From contig OX388305.1 in NCBI GenBank assembly GCA_947579605.1, positions 31,695,542 through 31,759,541 on the forward strand: 64,000 nt of DNA, written 5' to 3'. Source of the DNA: Athripsodes cinereus. Taxonomy: Eukaryota > Arthropoda > Insecta > Trichoptera > Leptoceridae. Position numbers and translations under genes: made by a program. Below, piece by piece: positions 45,519 to 57,921 of the stretch. Numbering within the stretch: position 1 is the first letter of the stretch; each line of letters starts with the position of its first letter. Below the pieces are notes generated by a model. It searched no databases. It was not told where the DNA came from and saw only the letters and a list, made by a program, of their open reading frames with translations.

Positions 45519-47476
45519 TCATATGGAATTATCACAATAGTTCTGTGAACACTCATCTGGACACGGAAATGTATGTTCCGGCACGCATAGTTGTCCATTA
45601 AATACTTTGTCATTATCACAATGCAGAGTGCTTCTTCTTTTGTCCAGGCAAACATGATATGATTTACAGCGAGATGCTAAATCTAGATAAAAACCATCTT
45701 TTTCACATGTGACTGCCCGTGTAGAGCAGTTTTGCATCGCACAGGAGTCTATTCCATCAAACACTTGTCCTACTGGACAGGAGTGTTGAGAGACTAGTTT
45801 GTAGTTCGAGCATTTGAAATATTTTCTACATTTGGAGCCATTATGCACATAATAGCCATCAGATCTAAGAGCACAAGGGTTACCGTCAACTCCCACTGGG
45901 CACTCAAATTCTTTGGCACTTACACAACTGTGCCCATTGAATATTTTGCTACCCGAACATTGAATAGTTGTGAGTTTTTCTCCATTTTCACAAAAGTAGT
46001 ATTTTCTACAGTTTGATCTTAAGTCACTATGATATCCCTTAGGTTTTCCTTTGCAGTCTACTGACTCAAATGGACATTTGTAAGCACTAGCGTCAACACA
46101 TTTTTCACCGTTGAATATTTGTGAGGCTTCACATAAATAAACTGTTTTATACCCTCTAGAACACATATAATATGCTCTACAACCGTCACTTGTCTGTTGA
46201 TAAAATCCATCTGGTTTGAAATCGCATGTGTCCTTCTCTAGACTAGGGCACATGTATGTTTCTGCTCTGACACATGTTTCGCCATCAAAAACATGTCCCG
46301 TATTGCACATGAAATTCATTCTCATTCCTTTATGGCAGTGATAATACTTTCTACAATATGAATCCTTCCCACGATCTTGATAGTAACCAGAAGTTTTTTC
46401 CACACATCCAGACCATAAAACAGGCTCTTGACAATAAAATTCTGATGATTTCACACAAGACTTTCCATTCCATACTTCTTCTTGTGGACACGACTCTCGA
46501 AATGTTACTTCTTCATTAGAGCAGTGGTAATAAGAATGACAGTCTTTAAAATCTCTATGGAATCCATCATTTTTTCTGTAGCACATATTTTTTTCATGTG
46601 TTACTGGGCATTTATACACTGCAGAAGAAACACAGGATTGACCATCGTAGACTGTAGCGTCCGGACATATAGCAGATAAAAGACCTGTCCCGTTATGACA
46701 GTAATAGTACTCCTTACATCCTGATGCTAAGTCAACATAAAAACCATTATTTTTCCCTATACATTCATCCATTAGGCATGGTGTGGTCTCGGCTGGAGAA
46801 CAATTTTCTCCATCAAATAGAGATGATTCTGGACAACGAATTGAAGCTTTTGTTTCCCCATCTTTACACAGGACATACCCTTGACAGCGAATAGCAGAAG
46901 ATGGATGTCGACCATCAGGTAAATATGCACAACGATCAACTCCAGCAATTGGAAATGCTATTGAGGTGGAGCGTGGACTAGGGCATTGACTTGGATTGGT
47001 TTCTCTATGGGAGCTATCTACAGCTACAAGGTTCCCTCCAGAACATATGAGAGATCTGCGGCAACCTTGAGTACTGTCCATGTGCCTCCCATCCCTTTGT
47101 CCTGTACATACAGGTTCGTAGCAAACTCCTGCGGCCGGAGTACATTCTTGTTTTTTAATATCAAACCAAGTTCCAGCGGGACAGACAAATTCATCTGCCA
47201 CTCCTTTGTTACATTTGTAATAAAATCTACATTGTGTGCCAGGTGCTGCATAAAAAGCCGTATCGTGGGGATCACATATATGTTGGATACAGGGAAGACT
47301 AGATCCTAGTACACATTCTCTGAAGGCTGGTTGGAAGGTGAAGCCATCTGGACAGGAATATGTCGATATCACTTTATTCTTGGAGCACTTGTAGTATTGC
47401 TGGCAGCCACTCGAGTAGTTGGCTTGCAATCCATCTTCTATGCAAGCTGTGCCTTCACCACTGACGTGGGATAATA
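45519..47476 (-). CDS. Multi-domain peritrophin-A chitin-binding protein (last exon)
   Basis: The exon starts after a TTTCAG acceptor with two bases of a split codon and runs 651 codons to TGA at 45519. It encodes about eleven CBM14/peritrophin-A domains (spacing roughly C-x13-20-C-x5-C-x9-C-x12-C-x7-10-C), for example CKEYYYC, CHSYYHC, CRKYYHC, CRAYYMC, CRKYYFC, CRKYFKC. Conserved aromatics such as GFYVDLASGC are expected to contact chitin. The third unit (after PVCTGQRDGRHMD) is degenerate. No mucin-like linkers: domains are nearly contiguous. The protein should be secreted to the gut peritrophic matrix, trachea or cuticle. The signal peptide must be in an upstream exon above 47476, which I could not find, so the 5' end is incomplete. 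Confidence 0.88.
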
Positions 47477-48354
47477 CTGAAACAGAAAAACATGCCTACT
47501 GTAATTCTATAGTTGAGAGTGCATTAATCATGTGAATAAAAATGTAAAATGCCTTAGAAATCGTAATACAAGGGAAGTTTTGGTATTTAGATAAACTATG
47601 ACATATATTATTCATTGAAAAGTTCGAAATTTTTGTTATGCTCTTTTAGACTGGAAATCCAATGGAAAAATTGGTAATGCGACCAATATAATTTCATATA
47701 AATCAGTTTTAAATGAGCTTTGGTTCAAAAAGATACGTTCATATCTCCCATGTGTGGCTTTGAAGTCGTATTTATAAAAGTATGTTAGCGTTGATTCAGA
47801 ATATATGAGGTATTCACATGTGAATTCTCCTCAACTACTATAAATACAGAAATTTCCATTTTAGCTTAGTACAACGTAGTTCAATTAATACGGTGAAAAT
47901 TCAGTTTAACCTCTGGAAAATTGGTTTTGAAAAACTTTAATCCATTTGAATCAATCACAATATGTCTTTATTTAAAATTTTCTAATAAGACTGATTACGT
48001 TATAAGACTTATAAGTAATTTCAAGGCACTATATCTGAACAAACTGTCGTTTGCATGCAAACTCACTTCATACCTACTACACTGTTGAAATATAAAAACT
48101 TTTCAATTTGTAAATTATTTGTATGTATTTCTTAAAATATTTCTAATGAAACAATCAATTACTATAATGATATAAATAAGTATTATAGTATAGATACAAC
48201 ACTTTCAAAATGGGCAGAAATAGAAATGTGCTGTTTTCTCGGTTTAATGTTCTTGGATCGATGAAGATTTTCAGGCAAACCCTTCATAAATTATTATATT
48301 GATGATCTCTTTCAAGACACAATCTTTTAGCCAACTGAAAGCCTGAAAGGCGTA

Positions 48355-48422
48355 TAAAGTTGTATTTGGTTTTGTAGTGAAAATCCAGATACATCTTAAA
48401 AAAAAACGAAAATCTGGAAAGA
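48355..48422 (+). repeat. 3' end of tRNA-derived SINE, diverged
   Basis: GCGTATAAAGTTGTATTTGG ... ATCCAGATACATCTTAAAA aligns with the tail of the SINE at 61035-61210. Confidence 0.55.
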
Positions 48423-48773
48423 CCTTCGGAATAAAGCCAGTCAGTAGATGTAACAGACAGTAATGTGATATGCGCGCGAAGCTTATAAATGAAATTTGAA
48501 GCCTATTTCTTACAAAAAAATGGAATATGTTGGAAGAGTGACATTAATGAGATTGTTGAAAAATTAATTTTAAGTGAAGAACAATCGTTTGATGATTATA
48601 CCTACTAAAAAAAACTACGTGAAACAGGACAAACAAGCAAAAGACGCTGAGTTGTTCTTGTCATAATGTTGATTTTAATATACGTACGGCGATTTGAGGA
48701 CTCAAAATATAGAATTATTGAGTTACTTGCTATGGAAATCTGACTGCATTTTCTGTGATTTTATTTATTTAAC

Positions 48774-49016
48774 CTGTGGAGTCGCCGGTTAAGAATAGGT
48801 ATCCCACTCTTTTCTATTAGTTTTCGGGTGTCATAGGTGAGTATTCTTTAAACATCACGTTTAAAACATTTACTCTCTTTAGCTCGCTGCCATGAATTAT
48901 ACTACATATATCCTGAATGTTTCAACTTTTATTGTTACAGAGAAGACAAGTTGTATGTTTGTTACATGCAGTTGATCCACTGGTTACCCCACTTGTAGTA
49001 AATGCTGTGACGGTAT
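48774..49016 (-). repeat. Dispersed repeat A, diverged reverse copy
   Basis: Reverse-complement match to 49159-49400: TACCCCACTTGTAGTAAATG, ATATATCCTGAATGTTTC, TTTTCGGGTGTCATAGGTGA. Confidence 0.65.
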
Positions 49017-49158
49017 TTTTTGAACATCGTGATTTGGAAAAATGATTTATAATATAGAATATGATTGAGATATGAAGTGGTGAGATTATCTTCGTAGTGA
49101 ATTTTGATGTACCCATGTACATAATTTAATTAACAATATATCTATCTATATCTATCTA

Positions 49159-49400
49159 TACCATCACGGCATATCCCACAAGTGGGGGTAGCCAGCAGAT
49201 CAGCTGCATGTAAGGAACATGCAAACTGTCCTCTTCGTGCCAATATAAAACCAAGACATTCAGGATGGGTGGCAAGCCTCATCGCTGAATTTAAGATGTA
49301 AAATGTCTTAATTTTTTCGAACACCTGCCTTTTACAGGACACTCGAAAACTTACGCAGAAGAGTGGGAGACCAATTCTTTACCGGGCGCTCCACGGGATT
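49159..49400 (+). repeat. Dispersed repeat A, best forward copy
   Basis: About 242 bp beginning CCATCACGGCATATCCCACA and ending ACCGGGCGCTCCACGGGATT, with CATTCAGGATGGGTGGCAAG in the middle. At least seven full or partial copies occur in the window (2655, 7029, 15378, 31201, 48774, here, 50314). No polymerase III boxes recognised, so SINE or MITE status is open. A TATC/TATA microsatellite precedes it. Confidence 0.8.
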
Positions 49401-49482
49401 AACAATATAACACATAACTAAAAAGAAAAAATAAACATCCCCAACTCATAAAAGGGACTATGAATCGAAGGCAGGTGAAAGA

Positions 49483-49499
49483 GAGGGGGGGGGGGGGTT
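49483..49499. repeat. Poly(G) run
   Basis: About 14 consecutive G after GAGAGAG. Could form a quadruplex; likely length-unstable. Confidence 0.85.
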
Positions 49500-50313
49500 C
49501 CATTCCAATCTATGAATATTAAGCTGACCAGTAATTTTCTTCAAATAATCTGATATGAAAATATACAATATTATTACTTAAATATGATAGATAATCTTTA
49601 CGACAGAAATATCTAATGAACTTAAATGTCTGTTTTCATAAAATACCGCATTTCAATAAGCAGCCGTTGCATAAGGTAGGTAGGTAATAAAAATTAAATA
49701 ATAGGGAACATGCATGTGTGAGGAATAAATATGAATAAATGTTATCAATTCATATTAATAAATATACGCTGATCACGAATATCCTAATAAGAAACGATAA
49801 AATAAAACTTTTCATTCATTATTTTCATTTTAAAAATCCATATTTTCTGTTATTGAATTAGTCCAGTGTGACGTCGCTAGGCGCTATTTTGTATTGCCAC
49901 ACATTTCACTCTTAGTACTGTTTGTAGCGCCTGATATTGTCAAACACTGCTTCGCCACGAGTGGACCTTTTTGCGGCGAAGTGCGAAAATTGCTTTTTTA
50001 AATGGTGATCAAAACCTTAAAAATGCACATTTAAAAATATAAAATGCACCATAATTTTTCTAATTTTCTGTACTATTATTTGGGTTGAATTTTTTTTTTT
50101 GTGAAAGTTCCCCATTGTAATATATCCACGTGTTGGTATACGTGTAGAACTGTAGATAGATAGAAAAGTGATGGACATCTATCTAGCTAAGAGTATAGTT
50201 GAGTTCTTTTTAGTTCTTTATTAATTTGGCTATAATTTTGTAGTAGTTTCTACATTATAGCCAAATTCTCGTATCATATCAAATATAGATTTTTTCGATA
50301 TTATTGATATTAT

Positions 50314-50562
50314 ATCCCGTGGAGCACCCGGTAAAGAATTAGTCTCCCACTCTTCCCCGTAAGTTTTCGAGTGTCCTGTAAAAGGCAGGTGTTCGAAAAA
50401 ACTAAGACATTGTACATACATCTTAAATTCAGCGATGAGGTTTGCCACCCATCCTGAATGTCTTGATTCTATATTGGCACGAAGAGGACAGTTTGCATGT
50501 TTCTTACATACAGTTGGTCTACTGCATGGCTACCCCACTTGTGGGATATGCCGTGATGGTAT
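50314..50562 (-). repeat. Dispersed repeat A, best reverse copy
   Basis: Nearly identical reverse complement of 49159-49400, 0.9 kb away, forming a large inverted pair. Confidence 0.8.
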
Positions 50563-50822
50563 AGTAGTAGTAGTATTATTGATCGAAGGTACTTGTTGGA
50601 TATCTTTTTTTTATTTATTTAAAAAATGGGCATCATACAATAAAATTTTATAAAATACAATATAATAACGATTTAACATATTTTTTGTACTTGATCAGCC
50701 CATCTTTGAGTTCATTGTTATTATTGCCAGTACAGTGCAAAACACAGAAATAAAAATAAAAACAAAAACTAAACAAATATTTCATCCTGTCTAATGTGGC
50801 TCAAGATTGAAAATACACAGTA

Positions 50823-50945
50823 GGTATGTATGTAGTTAACTTCCAAGTGACTTTATTAACTTCGCTTACTAGTTATTCGGAGACTCTCGACTCCATCATC
50901 AGATAAAGATGAGAAGTTTTTCATATACTTGACATTTTTTGATAT
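50823..50945. repeat. Half of a palindromic element (family F)
   Basis: CTTCCAAGTGACTTTATTAA and CTCGACTCCATCATCAG match the element at 56271-56411, but the second arm is missing. Confidence 0.6.
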
Positions 50946-51098
50946 TCTTGTAGGTATACCTACATAATAATAACGTGGCGGCAGAATTGCCATCCACACT
51001 TCTCAGCATTTTACAACCAGATAAGTAATCATTTATGATCAGTCATGGTCACACAAAAACTTAACAGTCTAATGCCAGTCAGATGTACTGGGCCACTA

Positions 51099-51260
51099 GT
51101 CAAAACACATTTAAGCGTTACGTTTTCCTTCAAACAAGACGAGGTTGCGAGAACGTATCAAATTTCGTAGCTAAAATACACCAGTTGCTACGAAAATTGA
51201 CACATTCTCGCAACATCGTCAACGTTTGAACGAAAACGTAACGCTTAAACGTGTTTTGAC
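51099..51260. mobile_element. Mariner-like MITE
   Basis: 162 bp with ~33-bp inverted ends (GTCAAAACAC(A/G)TTTAAGCGT) flanked by TA (51097-51098, 51261-51262). The TA duplication and small size point to the Tc1/mariner group. Non-coding. Confidence 0.75.
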
Positions 51261-53427
51261 TAGGCCTACAGGATATCAAAGGAATAGATTCAGAACGCGG
51301 GTTCAAAATACCAGCAATGTGCCTGAAATATCTGCGTTCAGAAACTTTCTAACAATATTACAAGTGTTTATTATAATAGATTTTTGAATTTTTATGTATA
51401 AATTAACCGGTAAATCTAATTTTTGTAAATTATTTTTTATAGATTTCGGAGTTACCCCTGTAGCTGACATGACTAAAGGTATTATAATTATAAACGGACA
51501 TGCCAAATATTTTTTATTTCTCCCGCTAGTTCTGTCATAAAATTATAAACATATTATTTAAAAAAAAATTGTATTGAGGATGGGCTTACCTAGTATGAAA
51601 ACTTTATAATAGACACGCCGCTAGTACCTATATGTACTTGTATGAGAGGATACAACAATATGTAGTTCGTGATTTTGTAAAGTTCAAGTACGTAGCAATG
51701 AGATCTGTTTGGTAATAAAATATAAACATAAGTTGCCCGATACGATCATTCGAGCAATACTTGGGTAACTATTATACTATGTACCCAAGGTACTACTTAA
51801 TTAACTTTGCAGAGTCTTTCTTTCGCCTACTAGCTATACATGTAACTGGCTCCAATGTGTCTACAAGGATGTTAAATTCGGTGATATTATCGGATATTTT
51901 CATCTGTGTTTCCCGAAGTTCATTTAATAATAAAAAAAATAGTTGCCTTTTATGTGACGCTCGCTGTTCCAACCTATTCAAATCTAAAAAAAAAGTTTCG
52001 TGCTTTTGACTGCAGTTTTAAGATAATTTAACTGTGAAAATCATACATATATGAAATTATTAAATTTAGTTTGGTTAAACATAATATTCACATCGTGTAA
52101 AACATTTCAAGATCACAAATCAACAGGTGTTACCTAAATCAAATAGGTAGGCAAGTTATAGGTTTCTTATTATTCAACGTTATTTGTTTTATCAACACTA
52201 TAATTATGGTTAGAGATAACCAAGTATAAGTATAAAAATAAAAAAAAGTATAAGATGTACCGCTAATAAAACTACATATTTCATTCAAATACTCATCAAT
52301 ATCAAAACTACATAAGCAGTCAAAAGATTTTATTATATTTTATTGAGTTTACCCAGTCGTTTGGTAGTTAAGGATGTATATATCTAATTAAATAGCAAAT
52401 TGCATTATCCTCATCTTAAAGCATATTTAATTAATTTTATACAAACCAGACTTTGAGAACCACTGTAGTGATTATTAAATAGATAGATCTGTGCGGTGAC
52501 CACCCGTTGTGAGAGATATCTTCTCCATTGTCGTTTTATACAATTGTAATAATTGTAAAACAAGTATTGGCGCTACCTAATCAGCATGACATCGGGGAAT
52601 CTGTACGTTGGTCAGTAGTTTATGACTTTCATAATATGAATTGCAGGATTTAGAAAACTATTTACAAGTATTCAGATCCTTATCTCGTGTTCATTCATTT
52701 ATTCATATTATTATCGTAATCGGTGTATTATGTAGAACCTCCCACGAACTGAAAAACAAAAACAGTCTAGTTGTAAGTGACTCGGATTAGATTATTAGCA
52801 CGTTTCAGGATATTAGGCATCTGGAGGTGCTTACGCTATTCGTTGATATAGTGCTAAGTCTACCTAATGATCATTTGAAGTAGAATTTTAAATTTACAGT
52901 TGCTCTCAGTCATAATGCAAGGCCGATAGTAATATTTAATACATTTGTACTACACTAACTAGATAAGTTCTAATATACGAGATAAGTATTAAGTATGTCA
53001 AAAAGTTTTGCATTCATTATAAATAATATTATAATCTGCTTCCCTACTAATTGCAGTTGTTCTAATCTATGTAAATGACTATAAGTTCAAGCAAATCATC
53101 AGTCAAATACGGAAATAAAAAAAAAACACGTGAAACAATAGTTATGTATAAAATGTATACACGATTGATTACGCTCATATCAATTAACCACTGTATAGCT
53201 AAATATAATACTTATCACTTTTTGCACAAAAATCATGTCACAAAAACCTCTTATAGTAAGTACTGTATAGGTATATCATGATGATGTATGTAGGTATCAC
53301 AACCATTATTTACTTCATAAACAATCGCATTAAGTATTAATTAATTATCATAATGAGCTACATAACTAATCGAATAAATTAATATTATACCTAAGCATTT
53401 TAATTATCTTTTAATAAAAGTCAAAGG

Positions 53428-54345
53428 CGTAGCTACCAAAATACGGGGGCCCCGGACTACATGGAATTATTGAAATTATATAGAAACTTATGAAATTATC
53501 ACATATAGGTACAGTCTGGCTTGGCACGGGCTCATACTCAGTCAGGAAGATTCTATGACATATTATGTTCTTAGAATACTACTAAGTAAAATAAAAAAAT
53601 ATTGCCGTTAAAATTAAAAAAAAAAACCTTACATCCAGTTGTCCGGAAGTAACAACACTATGTTTTCTGTTCTTGACCTTTCCAGTTACAACTCCAACAG
53701 CTGAAAGAAGTTTTACGAAATCAAAACTGATAAAAAATTTCAAAGGACTTCTATGGGGCAGGAACGGCTATCAGACTTGTTTCTATTGTCTATAGAGGCA
53801 GAAAATTTGGAAAAACTAAAATAATCTTCAGCTATGGATGATTTTATAAATAAGTTCGCCGAAGAATTTATATCATATATTTATAATTTATATCATATTT
53901 AGCATAATCTTACTTTGTTTTTTTTTTTTAATTTTGTTTGTTCTTTTGTATTTGTCTCATGCTTGGGATTTTAAATTTACATGTTTGGCGAAGTTGCTGC
54001 ATTCATTGTTTGTTATTACATATTGGTAATGATAGGGGACTTTACTGGTCCATTTATGGCTTTATATGATTCTGTTTATTGTTACCTGTTTATGACTGTC
54101 TGTATCCCTGTAAAATGTTTTAAATAAAATAAAATAAATAAATAAAAAGAAAAGACAAGAAAAGCGTATATTTGATTTGAACTTTTTGGCTAGCTTAGTT
54201 CCTACAAGCATTAATTGCAAGTAATAACTTAAATCAATACATACTTATTTTGATTCAATGCGAGCGTTTTTGTTTCTTTTTTAAAAAATCTTTACCCTTA
54301 GGTAATTTGGGCCCCCAACAAATAGCACAGAGCCCTACGTTACTG
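53428..54345 (+). mobile_element. hAT transposon fossil
   Basis: Bases ~53670-53870 encode in two frames LFLTFPVTTPTAERSFTKSK then GQERLSDLFLLSIEAENLEK, the hAT C-terminal dimerisation region of ZMYM1-like transposases, broken by a frameshift and stop. GGCGTAGCTACCAAAATACG with GGGGGCCCC at the left, and a related inverted GGGCCCCC...CCCTACGTT at the right, look like decayed ends. Confidence 0.7.
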
Positions 54346-55465
54346 ATAAAAGACTCAATTCTCTTTTAAAAGTATTATTGACAAATACCCGAAATATATC
54401 TACATATGTATACATACATATATTATCATTGTTTTATTTAGTCTGACTGGGGATTTCCTAAATATAATAATAATAATATGTAGGTATGTACAGCATCACT
54501 TGATAATCACTATATAATTAATATTATGATAATTCTTTGTATGACTGAAAATAGATCCGCTAAAATATGCTTCGTGATTTATAATTTATTAAAATGTTGA
54601 TTGAGATAATTAAAATGTTGATTAAATTTGTTAAAATGTTCTTAAATAGTTGGTAATTGTTTATCTCTGCAGGGATACTGGCTCCTCAACAATAACATTT
54701 CTTTCAAAATATTATTATTCCAATGTTTCAGGATATGATGTCGTGGGCCGTGGGGTTTACATCCGTGATGGTATTGGTATATATAATTTCAAAATGTTAA
54801 TTTCTTCAAGCTCTGTTGAATAAATTTACTATAATGTATTTTCTACAAAGGCCACAGTGGCGCCAATTTTGTAAGTTTGTTTCCTTCTCCGCGCCCACCC
54901 AAACTATTTTCTGTATTGTTATTATTGCCAATAATTAACCAATGACAGAAATAAATATAATTAAACAAAATATTAAGATGTTACCTTTGTGAAAAAATAG
55001 CTTCTAGTTGCCACCTACCTACTAAATAGGTAAATATATAAATTTGTATTTTACTGAAATAAGATATTGTTTGGAAGATAGGTAGGTACCGATCTACATT
55101 TGTTTTTCCATTTAAGTAATTTATTAAATGTGTACATTTTAACAAGTAAACGTAGTGAATTTAGTAAAATAGCTAGAATAGAAACTATATAATATGAAAA
55201 AAATACATATTTTCCTATTTTCATTTCAAAATCGCGTATTCCAACATAACATACTTCTTCTTCTACAACTCATAATATTTTTAAACGTTTTTACCAATAA
55301 ACAATAAAGTTTTTCATGTCGTCGTGTCACTTTGAAATTAAAACGCAAGAACGCGAAGCGCGCATTTCTAAATTTGTTCGAAAATTTATTCGGAATTTGT
55401 TTAAAAATTTAATTGATATTAATAATATGTTCAGGGCATGCAACACATTTTAGCATGTAGGTAGG

Positions 55466-55980
55466 TAGTGATGTGAGAAGAGAAAATTCTCCAAAGAAAT
55501 TTCTCCGAGAATTTCTCCTCTGATGGAAGAGAAATTTCTCTCCATAATTTTTCGTAGTGGTATTATGATCTTTCGCCCAGTACTTTTCGCAGCCAACCTG
55601 ATTGATCCAAAATTTGTGGGGCTGAGTAAGGCCCAAATCAGAGGTTTTTAACACTTTTTTCCATGTACGTATCTACAATTTTTTTTAAACTTAAATATGG
55701 GCATGTGGGGTGTCAAACATCAAGATTTTACATCAGTTATTAGCACTTTTTTCTATGTAGGTAGGTACCTAACATTTTTTGTTTCCATAATTAATTGTTG
55801 ATAAATTGTCTCAACATTTGTACATTGTTATTGATTGATTGAATAAAGTATTTATTATTTTTATACTGTTAAATAAAAAATAAAAAAAATTCTCGGAAAA
55901 TTCTCTACTTCGAGAAATTTACCGAGAAATTTCTCGGTAAATTTCTCCAAAAATTATTTCTTGAGAATTCCACAACACTA
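55466..55980. mobile_element. hAT-type non-autonomous element
   Basis: 515 bp with ends TAGTGATGTGAGAAGAGAAA / TAGTGTTGTGGAATTCTC, flanked by the exact 8-bp duplication TAGGTAGG (55458-55465, 55981-55988). The inside is rich in GAGAAATTTCTC motifs. Non-coding. Confidence 0.75.
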
Positions 55981-56001
55981 TAGGTAGGTATAGAATAAAT
56001 T

Positions 56002-56134
56002 TGGGTTAGTTGGAAGATATCGCATCCCTGCGATAAACTCGCCCATTGTGCAAAATTATTCGTTTATACCATGTAACTTTATCATTTGTATCCATATATT
56101 TTGTACAATAAAGTTTATTATTATTATTATTATA
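56002..56134 (+). repeat. Retroposon 3' end with (TTA)n tail, copy 2
   Basis: About 90% identical by eye to 27783-27921, ending in the same TTTGTACAATAAAGTTTATT and ATT repeats. Confidence 0.65.
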
Positions 56135-56270
56135 GAATGCGCGGCGCTGTCTATAATTCACATTTGAATTTGGTAATATTGAAATTGTATTCATCACACA
56201 AAACCTACCTATATACATCCATGCACAAAACTATAATTTTGTTTTTTTTTTAGATAAATTGAAAAAAAAA

Positions 56271-56411
56271 TAGTACCTATTCAGTTATCTTCCAAGTGAT
56301 TTTATTAACTTCGAACTCTCGACTCCATCATCAGGCGATTAAAAAAAAGTACCGAATACTAGTTAGTGAGCGAAGATAATGAAGTCACTTGGAAGATAAC
56401 TAAATACTTTT
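56271..56411. repeat. Palindromic element F
   Basis: Inverted arms AGTTATCTTCCAAGTGATTT and GTCACTTGGAAGATAACT enclose GACTCCATCATCAGG. Related to 50823-50945. Followed by GACTTCCATCACGTACCTTC, a block also found after element G. Confidence 0.65.
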
Positions 56412-57028
56412 TTTCAGTTTATTCTGAAATTGACTTCCATCACGTACCTTCGGTCAATAATATCGAAAAAAAAATTGTTAGTTTTGCGTTGAATTATGGT
56501 CACAAGACAGAGAGCTATGTAGTTTGGAGTGTGGGTATCAGGATGTTCCTTTAATGCTATTTATCAATTATTAATGTCGTCTCCGCAGTACATTGTGTAC
56601 CTGCAAAACTAAATTCTCACATAAATAATTAAGTCCGTCAGTATGTATGTATGAATATATCCGTTAATAGAATAAACACATGATGTAACTGCTGTTAGGG
56701 AAAAGGACTGATATTGTGATGTGTGTGTGCAGCAATGCAGTACATTGTATATATAGGTACCTATCTATATAGTAAGTTTACACCATTGAACATTGAATTA
56801 GGTTGTGTTCCCTTCTCTCTTCCTTCCTCTTCTTCTTTCTATAATTGTTTTTTATATATTGTGCTTTGTATTAAATTGTTCATAGTTAAGATAGGTACTT
56901 TAATTGGCGATGTAAATTATTAAATGTTTATTATTGTATTGTTCATTGTTAAAGCTGTTGTATCTGTTAAAATAAAATAAATAAATAAATAAAATATAAA
57001 ACAATATGGGGAAACTAGTATTTAACAA

Positions 57029-57220
57029 TTTTTAAAATGAAACACGATATATAGTTATTCCACTATTGACTTTATTTATTTTTGCGAGCCGGTTCCGCTC
57101 TCATCGTCAGGCAAAAGTAAAGACGATGAGAGCGGAAGCTCTTGAAAGCCGGCTTACAAAAATAAATAAAGTCAATAGGTAGTGGAATAACTATATACTG
57201 TATCGTGTTTCATTTAAAAA
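57029..57220. repeat. Palindromic element G
   Basis: Arms of ~80-95 bp (ATGAAACACGATA...GACTTTATTTATTTTTG...GAGCGGAA) around GTCAGGCAAAAGTAAAGAC. The right arm contains GATGAGAGCGGAAGCTCTTG followed by AAAGCCGGC. Confidence 0.7.
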
Positions 57221-57717
57221 ATATTAATATGAACTTCCACCAAGAACCGTCGGTCGATAGATTAAACTTTAATATTTAAGAATTTACCCAAGAAGAAAAA
57301 TAATGTACGTATATATGTCCCGATGTGTTTTATTTGGTGGATCTCTTATAACATTGTCTTAAAGCTGTAAGTTATAATGTCTAATTTCTTTATTTCTCTG
57401 GTTGCAAAATCAAACCTCTTTTACACGAGACTTGTCTCTATAAGGAGGATGTTTAGATTTAAGTTTTTATCAAATACCTAGTCTACGTATTGTTATATCT
57501 GTATTAATTGTTAAGTCAAATAAAAAAAAATCTACCTAAGTAGGTACCTCTAATTAGTATAAACATAAAAATCTATTACAGATGTAAAGAAAATTTTATT
57601 TCATAATAATTGTAGTATATTTATTATTCTATGATAATAATGATCAATCGGAAACATGGTGGGTATGAGAAAATCGATGATTTTTTATTTATTTTATTAA
57701 ATGTATTTCATCTTCTT

Positions 57718-57921
57718 AACTGAAAAAAATACTCACAACGAATCATTGGTACGTACTATTCGTATCAGATTAGGACCATTGGTAAATTTACCAACAATTT
57801 GTTTGCGAAAAGTTGATATTATAGATTTGTACTAATGAATCGTTTGTACTATCTCTGGTCCTAATCTGATAGTACGTACCAATGATTCGATGTGAAATTT
57901 CGTTATTATTTTTCTCAGTGT
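57718..57921. mobile_element. MITE with long inverted repeats
   Basis: Core ends CGAATCATTGGTACGTACTA (57739 on, and its complement ending 57889); weaker similarity continues outward to CACTGAGAAAAA-type sequence. Superfamily not assigned. Confidence 0.6.

Noticed and set aside
53075..53281. 68-aa ORF
   Set aside because: AT-rich, no conserved pattern, no splice context; the length is expected by chance.
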